A stretch of 8,906 nt of DNA from an uncultured Porphyromonas sp. (GTDB lineage: Bacteria; Bacteroidota; Bacteroidia; Bacteroidales; Porphyromonadaceae). Numbering within the stretch: position 1 is the stretch's first letter; every line of letters begins with the position of its first letter. Positions 5,150-8,906 of this stretch are shown here, in pieces. Under the pieces are notes generated by a model, which searched no databases, was not told the DNA's origin, and saw only the letters and a program-made list of their open reading frames with translations. The stretch spans positions 1-8,906 of the forward strand of contig NZ_CAKRLH010000058.1 in NCBI RefSeq assembly GCF_934359325.1, written 5' to 3'. The translations under genes and the position numbers were made by a program.

Positions 5150-6607
5150 ATGGAGGTCAAAAACGTCAAAATCCCAATGGACGACTTCCTCAAAGAGCGT
5201 GAGGAAGTGCTGGCCAGCTGGCCCACGGGTAAGGATATCGACATTGAGGAGGCGGTGAAGTACCAGCTCTCCATCCCTGAGGAGAAGCGCTTCGGTGCCA
5301 AGCTCTGGAAGGCTGACGAGGAGAAGAGGACATTGATCCAGCCTCGTGCCGGTGTCGCCCTCTACGATGAGCACATCAAGCTGCTGCAGTTCCTTGAGGA
5401 TATGGGAGGTGCAGATCTTCTACCCTCTACCATCGACAGCTACACGCGTCTCAATAGATACGAGGAGGCTGAGATCGGTATCAAGAAGAGCCAAGAGGCC
5501 GGCCGCTCTCTCCTGAACGGATTCCCGGCTGTCAACTATGGTGTCGACGTCTGCCGCACCGTCACCGAATCCGTCAAGAACCCGGTACAGGTACGCCACG
5601 GGACCCCGGACGCAAGACTCCTGACGGAGATCGCCATCGCTGGCGGCTTCACCTCCTACGAGGGTGGAGGCATCTCCTACAACATCCCCTACTCCAAGGA
5701 TCACCCCATCGACAAGGTCATCAAGTACTGGCAGTATACCGACCGCCTCTGCGGTCTCTACGCCGAGCGCGGAGTGGATATCAATCGTGAGCCCTTCGGT
5801 CCCCTCACCGGTACTCTGATCCCCGCCTGTATCTCCAATGCCGTTGCCATCATCGAGGCACTCCTCGCTGCAGAGCAGGGTGTGAGCGACCTGACGGTGG
5901 GCTACGGTCAGTGCGGTAACCTGATCCAAGACGTTGCCGCTATCCGCGCACTAAGGGAGCAGTGCCGCGAGTATCTGGAGATGTATGGCTACGATAAGGT
6001 GCACCTGACCACCGTCTTCCACCAGTGGATGGGAGGATTCCCGGAGGATGAGGCTAAGGCATTTGGCGTGATCAGCTGGGGATCTGCCACCGCTGCGCTT
6101 GCCAAGGCTACCAAGGTGATCGTCAAGACACCTCACGAGGCTGTCGGCATCCCGACCAAGGAGGCCAACGCTGCAGGTCTCCGCGCCACCAAGCAGGTCA
6201 TCTCTATGCTGAGAGACCAGGATCTGACAATGATCCCCGCCGTAGAGCAGGAGGCTACGATCATCAAGAGGGAGGTCAAGGAGATCATGGACAAGGTCTT
6301 TGAGCTTGGGAAGGGCGACCTGGGTGCCGGTGTCGTGAACGCTTTTGCAGCCGGTGTGCTTGACATCCCCTTCGCTCCAAACAAGTACAATGCCGGCAAG
6401 GTAATGCCCGCACGCGACAACGATGGTGCCATCCGCATCCTCGACTGTGGTAATATGCCTTTCTCTCAGGAGACGAAGGACTTCCACCGCCAGAAGCTGG
6501 AGGAGAGAGCCAAGTGCGAGAATCGCGAGGTGAGCTTCCAGATGGTCATCGACGATGTCTATGCGATCAGTAAGGGCTTCCTCGTTGGTCGTAAGAATCT
6601 CAAGTAA
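5150..6607 (+). CDS. glmE: Glutamate mutase, catalytic subunit E (epsilon)
   Basis: This is the large TIM-barrel subunit of coenzyme-B12-dependent glutamate mutase. It binds glutamate and the adenosyl group and guides the radical carbon-skeleton rearrangement to 3-methylaspartate. It is 485 residues against 483 for the Clostridium cochlearium enzyme. The numbering matches almost exactly: the substrate-binding arginines Arg66 (QPRAGV), Arg100 (SYTR) and Arg149 (VQVRH) are present, as are Glu171 and Tyr177 with Tyr181 in [11 protein letters not shown]. Lys326 and Glu330 of VIVKTPHE, near the adenosine, are also kept. No key residue is missing, so the enzyme should be active. The ATG at 5150 follows an A/T-rich tract with no Shine-Dalgarno sequence, as is common in Bacteroidetes. 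It works as a GlmE2S2 complex with the product of glmS, two genes upstream. mal starts 52 bp downstream. Synonyms are mamB and mutE. Confidence 0.97.
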   Translation: MEVKNVKIPMDDFLKEREEVLASWPTGKDIDIEEAVKYQLSIPEEKRFGAKLWKADEEKRTLIQPRAGVALYDEHIKLLQFLEDMGGADLLPSTIDSYTRLNRYEEAEIGIKKSQEAGRSLLNGFPAVNYGVDVCRTVTESVKNPVQVRHGTPDARLLTEIAIAGGFTSYEGGGISYNIPYSKDHPIDKVIKYWQYTDRLCGLYAERGVDINREPFGPLTGTLIPACISNAVAIIEALLAAEQGVSDLTVGYGQCGNLIQDVAAIRALREQCREYLEMYGYDKVHLTTVFHQWMGGFPEDEAKAFGVISWGSATAALAKATKVIVKTPHEAVGIPTKEANAAGLRATKQVISMLRDQDLTMIPAVEQEATIIKREVKEIMDKVFELGKGDLGAGVVNAFAAGVLDIPFAPNKYNAGKVMPARDNDGAIRILDCGNMPFSQETKDFHRQKLEERAKCENREVSFQMVIDDVYAISKGFLVGRKNLK

Positions 6608-6659
6608 TCGAGTACAATCAATCCAACAATAAACATCTAAACTTCAATCCATTTCTTCT

Positions 6660-7901
6660 ATGAAAATTAAGAAGGTAGTATGTGCCCCCGGTAAGACCGG
6701 CTTTTACTTCGATGACCAGCGTGCCATCAAGAAGGGTGCTGAGAATGACGGTAACTTCTACGTCGGTGAGCCTGTAACAGAGGGCTTCACAGGCGTACGT
6801 CAGGCAGGAGAGTCCATCTCGGTACTCTTCGTGCTGGAGAATGGTGCCATCGCTCATGGCGACTGCGCTGCCGTACAGTACTCCGGAGCCGGAGGCCGTG
6901 ATCCGCTCTTCCTCGCTGAGGACTTCATCCCTGTGATCATGAAGGAGATCGCCCCGCTCTATGAGGGTAAGGAGATCACCAACTTCCGCGAGATGGCTGA
7001 TCTGGTCGACAAGCACACAGACGCCAATGGTAAGAAGTATCACACCGCCATCCGCTACGGCGTGACACAGGCATGCCTCGATGCAGTCGCTAAGGCAGAG
7101 GGCAAGCTGATGGCTCAGGTCATCGCCGACGAGTATCACACCACTCTGTCTGACAAGAGGATCCCGATCTTCGCACAGTCTGGTGACGATCGCTACAACA
7201 ACGTCGATAAGATGATCATCAAGCAGGCAGACATCCTGCCCCATGGACTCTTCAATCACGTAGAGAAGAAGGTCGGTCTCAAGGGCGAGAAGCTGCTCGA
7301 GTACGTCAAGTGGCTGCGTAACCGCATCCTCGATAAGCGCACCTGCGAGGACTACAAGCCGATCTTCCACATTGATGTATATGGTACCCTGGGTATCGTA
7401 TTTGATAACGACTGGGAGAAGATCGCTGATTACATTGGCGAGCTAGAGGAGGCTGCTAAGCCTTTCCACCTCCGTATCGAGGGTCCGGTAGATGTAGAGG
7501 AGCGCGAGGCTCAGATCAAGGCTCTTGCTGCTATCCGCAAGCATATGGACGACAAGGGCATGGATGCCGAGATCGTAGCTGACGAATGGTGCAATACCTT
7601 TGAGGATATTGTCGACTTCTGCAAGGCTAAGGCCGGTCACATGGCTCAGATCAAGACTCCTGACCTCGGCGGTATCAATAACTCCATCGAGGCTGTCCTT
7701 TACTGCAAGGAGCATGGGATGGGTGCATACCTCGGCGGTACCTGCAACGAGACCAATCGCTCCGCTGAGTGCTGCGCTCACGTAGCTATGGCCACCACCC
7801 CGACCCAGACCTTGGCTAAGCCCGGTATGGGTGTCGATGAGGGCTATATGATTATGTTCAATGAGATGAGCCGCATCCTGGCACTCAAGGACGTCCTCTA
7901 A
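6660..7901 (+). CDS. mal: Methylaspartate ammonia-lyase (beta-methylaspartase)
   Basis: Mal removes ammonia from (2S,3S)-3-methylaspartate to give mesaconate, the second step of the methylaspartate route of glutamate fermentation. It is a Mg2+-dependent, homodimeric member of the enolase superfamily. The 413 residues equal the length of the Clostridium tetanomorphum enzyme, and its active-site residues appear here with an offset of one. His195 (LPHGLF) and Lys332 (AQIKTPDLGG) are the catalytic acid/base pair. Asp239 (HIDVYG), Glu274 (RIEGPVD) and Asp308 (VADEW) are the metal ligands. Gln173 (FAQSGDD), Gln330, Thr361 and Cys362 (GGTCNET) line the substrate site. The first 160 or so residues form the N-terminal capping domain and the rest is the barrel. 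The start lies after a C/A-rich, G-poor 52-bp gap with no Shine-Dalgarno sequence. The gene follows glmE in the same order as in clostridia and is almost certainly co-transcribed. Confidence 0.97.
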   Translation: MKIKKVVCAPGKTGFYFDDQRAIKKGAENDGNFYVGEPVTEGFTGVRQAGESISVLFVLENGAIAHGDCAAVQYSGAGGRDPLFLAEDFIPVIMKEIAPLYEGKEITNFREMADLVDKHTDANGKKYHTAIRYGVTQACLDAVAKAEGKLMAQVIADEYHTTLSDKRIPIFAQSGDDRYNNVDKMIIKQADILPHGLFNHVEKKVGLKGEKLLEYVKWLRNRILDKRTCEDYKPIFHIDVYGTLGIVFDNDWEKIADYIGELEEAAKPFHLRIEGPVDVEEREAQIKALAAIRKHMDDKGMDAEIVADEWCNTFEDIVDFCKAKAGHMAQIKTPDLGGINNSIEAVLYCKEHGMGAYLGGTCNETNRSAECCAHVAMATTPTQTLAKPGMGVDEGYMIMFNEMSRILALKDVL

Positions 7902-7935
7902 TCAAAGAAGGAATTAAGCTAAATCATTCGTTACC

Positions 7936-8906
7936 ATGAAAGAATTCAGAGTACTCTCTCCGTCAGCGATCCTGGGATACGGTTTCCCCAAGGAGTCGTT
8001 TGAGGAGGGCATGAAGCGCCACCCGGACGTGATCGCCTGCGATGCAGGATCCAGCGACCCGGGTCCTTACTACCTCGGCGCAGGCATATCCTTTACCGAT
8101 GTCGCAGCTGTCAAGCGTGACCTCTCCATCATGATCCCTGCGGCTATCGAGGCAGGTATCCCGGTCATCGTCGGCACCTCCGGCGGATCAGGCGCAACCC
8201 CTCACCTCGAGATCAATCGTCGCCTCGTCATGGAGATCGCTAAGGAGCATAATCTTAGCTTCAAGTATGCTGAGATCTCCTCAGAGTTTGACAAGGAGAC
8301 GATCCACTACAATCTCAAGGAGGGTCGCATTAGCCCGCTCGGTCCCGTACCGGAGCTGACGGACAAGGACATCGATGAGTCCATCCACATCGTCGCTCAG
8401 ATGGGTGAGGAGCCCTTTATGGAGGCTCTCGAGGGCGGTGCCCAGGTGATCATGGCTGGTCGCTCCTACGACCCCGCTGTCTTCGCCAGCCTCGCTATCA
8501 CGAAGGGCTTCGACAAGGCTCTCGCCCTCCATATGGGTAAGATCCTCGAGTGCGCAGCCATCTGTGCCCTCCCCGGCAGCGGTAGTGACTGTATGTTTGG
8601 CTACCTCTACGAGGATCACTTCGAGGTAGAGACCCTCTCGCCGGCGCGTAAGTGCACGACCCTCTCTGTCGCTGCCCACACGCTCTACGAGAAGTCCAAT
8701 CCCTACCTTCTCCCCGGCCCGGGCGGACGTCTCAATCTCCACAACACCACCTTCAAGCAGGTGGCAGACAATCGTGTCGCTATCGCAGGTACAGTCTTCG
8801 AGCCCACTGACGGCTACTTCATCAAGCTCGAGGGTGTCAAGAATACCGGCTACCGCACCATCGCCTGCGCCGGCTGCTCTGACCCGATCCTGATCTCCAA
8901 GATCGA
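7936..8906 (+). CDS. AtuA-family (DUF1446) protein, 3'-truncated
   Basis: This frame starts at ATG 7936, 34 bp after the mal stop, and runs off the window with 323 codons visible. Relatives are usually around 450 residues, so roughly a quarter is missing. The protein resembles the acyclic terpene utilisation AtuA / DUF1446 family, with DAGSSDPGPYYLG (36-48), the glycine-rich loop VGTSGGSGATPH (79-90), GRSYDPAVFASLAI (175-188) and the LLPGPGGRLNLHNTTF region (258-273). No signal peptide or membrane segment is seen, so it should be cytosolic. The biochemical role of this family is not settled. Its place right behind mal, in step with the operon and with the same codon use, argues for a part in converting mesaconate or a later intermediate. 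A small DUF4387 protein is often encoded next to such genes and could be the next gene, outside this window. No function is claimed beyond the family assignment. Confidence 0.8.
   Translation, partial: MKEFRVLSPSAILGYGFPKESFEEGMKRHPDVIACDAGSSDPGPYYLGAGISFTDVAAVKRDLSIMIPAAIEAGIPVIVGTSGGSGATPHLEINRRLVMEIAKEHNLSFKYAEISSEFDKETIHYNLKEGRISPLGPVPELTDKDIDESIHIVAQMGEEPFMEALEGGAQVIMAGRSYDPAVFASLAITKGFDKALALHMGKILECAAICALPGSGSDCMFGYLYEDHFEVETLSPARKCTTLSVAAHTLYEKSNPYLLPGPGGRLNLHNTTFKQVADNRVAIAGTVFEPTDGYFIKLEGVKNTGYRTIACAGCSDPILISKI

Overview
The window joins the end of a type I-C CRISPR-Cas locus to the start of a glutamate-fermentation (methylaspartate pathway) operon. All recognisable genes lie on the + strand. 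The organism is probably an anaerobic, amino-acid-fermenting member of the Bacteroidales, with a Porphyromonas-like genus as the best guess. The clues are the lack of Shine-Dalgarno sequences before the metabolic genes, with A-rich, G-poor stretches ahead of glmE and mal, a promoter candidate matching the Bacteroidetes -33/-7 pattern, and the glutamate mutase pathway itself. The genus is inference.

Bases 1-1065 hold the 3' part of cas1 and a complete cas2. A leader of about 186 bp (1066-1251) follows. The CRISPR array (1252-2483) has 17 good 32-bp repeats, then two badly decayed repeats that keep exact spacing, giving 18 spacers. The decay marks the far, old end and places the leader next to cas2. 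The repeats vary at position 12 (T or C) in a mosaic pattern, and spacer 9 is 40 nt instead of 34-35 because of a 6-nt tandem duplication.

Bases 2484-3165 (about 680 bp) have no convincing gene. They hold a tandem 10-bp repeat, a terminator-like hairpin, two related hairpins sharing a GTGGT/CACCAC dyad, and a good Bacteroidetes-type promoter candidate at 3037-3067.

Bases 3166-8906 hold glmS, glmL, glmE, mal and a 3'-truncated AtuA-family gene, closely spaced and probably one operon. GlmS (B12-binding) and GlmE (catalytic) form coenzyme-B12-dependent glutamate mutase, which converts (S)-glutamate to (2S,3S)-3-methylaspartate. GlmL is an ASKHA-fold accessory protein thought to maintain the mutase. 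Mal removes ammonia to give mesaconate. The AtuA-family protein has no firmly established role. Its position suggests work on mesaconate or a later intermediate. Mesaconate hydratase and citramalate lyase are not in the window.

The known active-site residues of GlmE, GlmS and Mal are all present, so the first two pathway steps look functional. No wholly new system is evident. The most interesting points are the AtuA-family gene in this operon, the array's repeat mosaic and in-phase decayed end, and the paired hairpins upstream of glmS.
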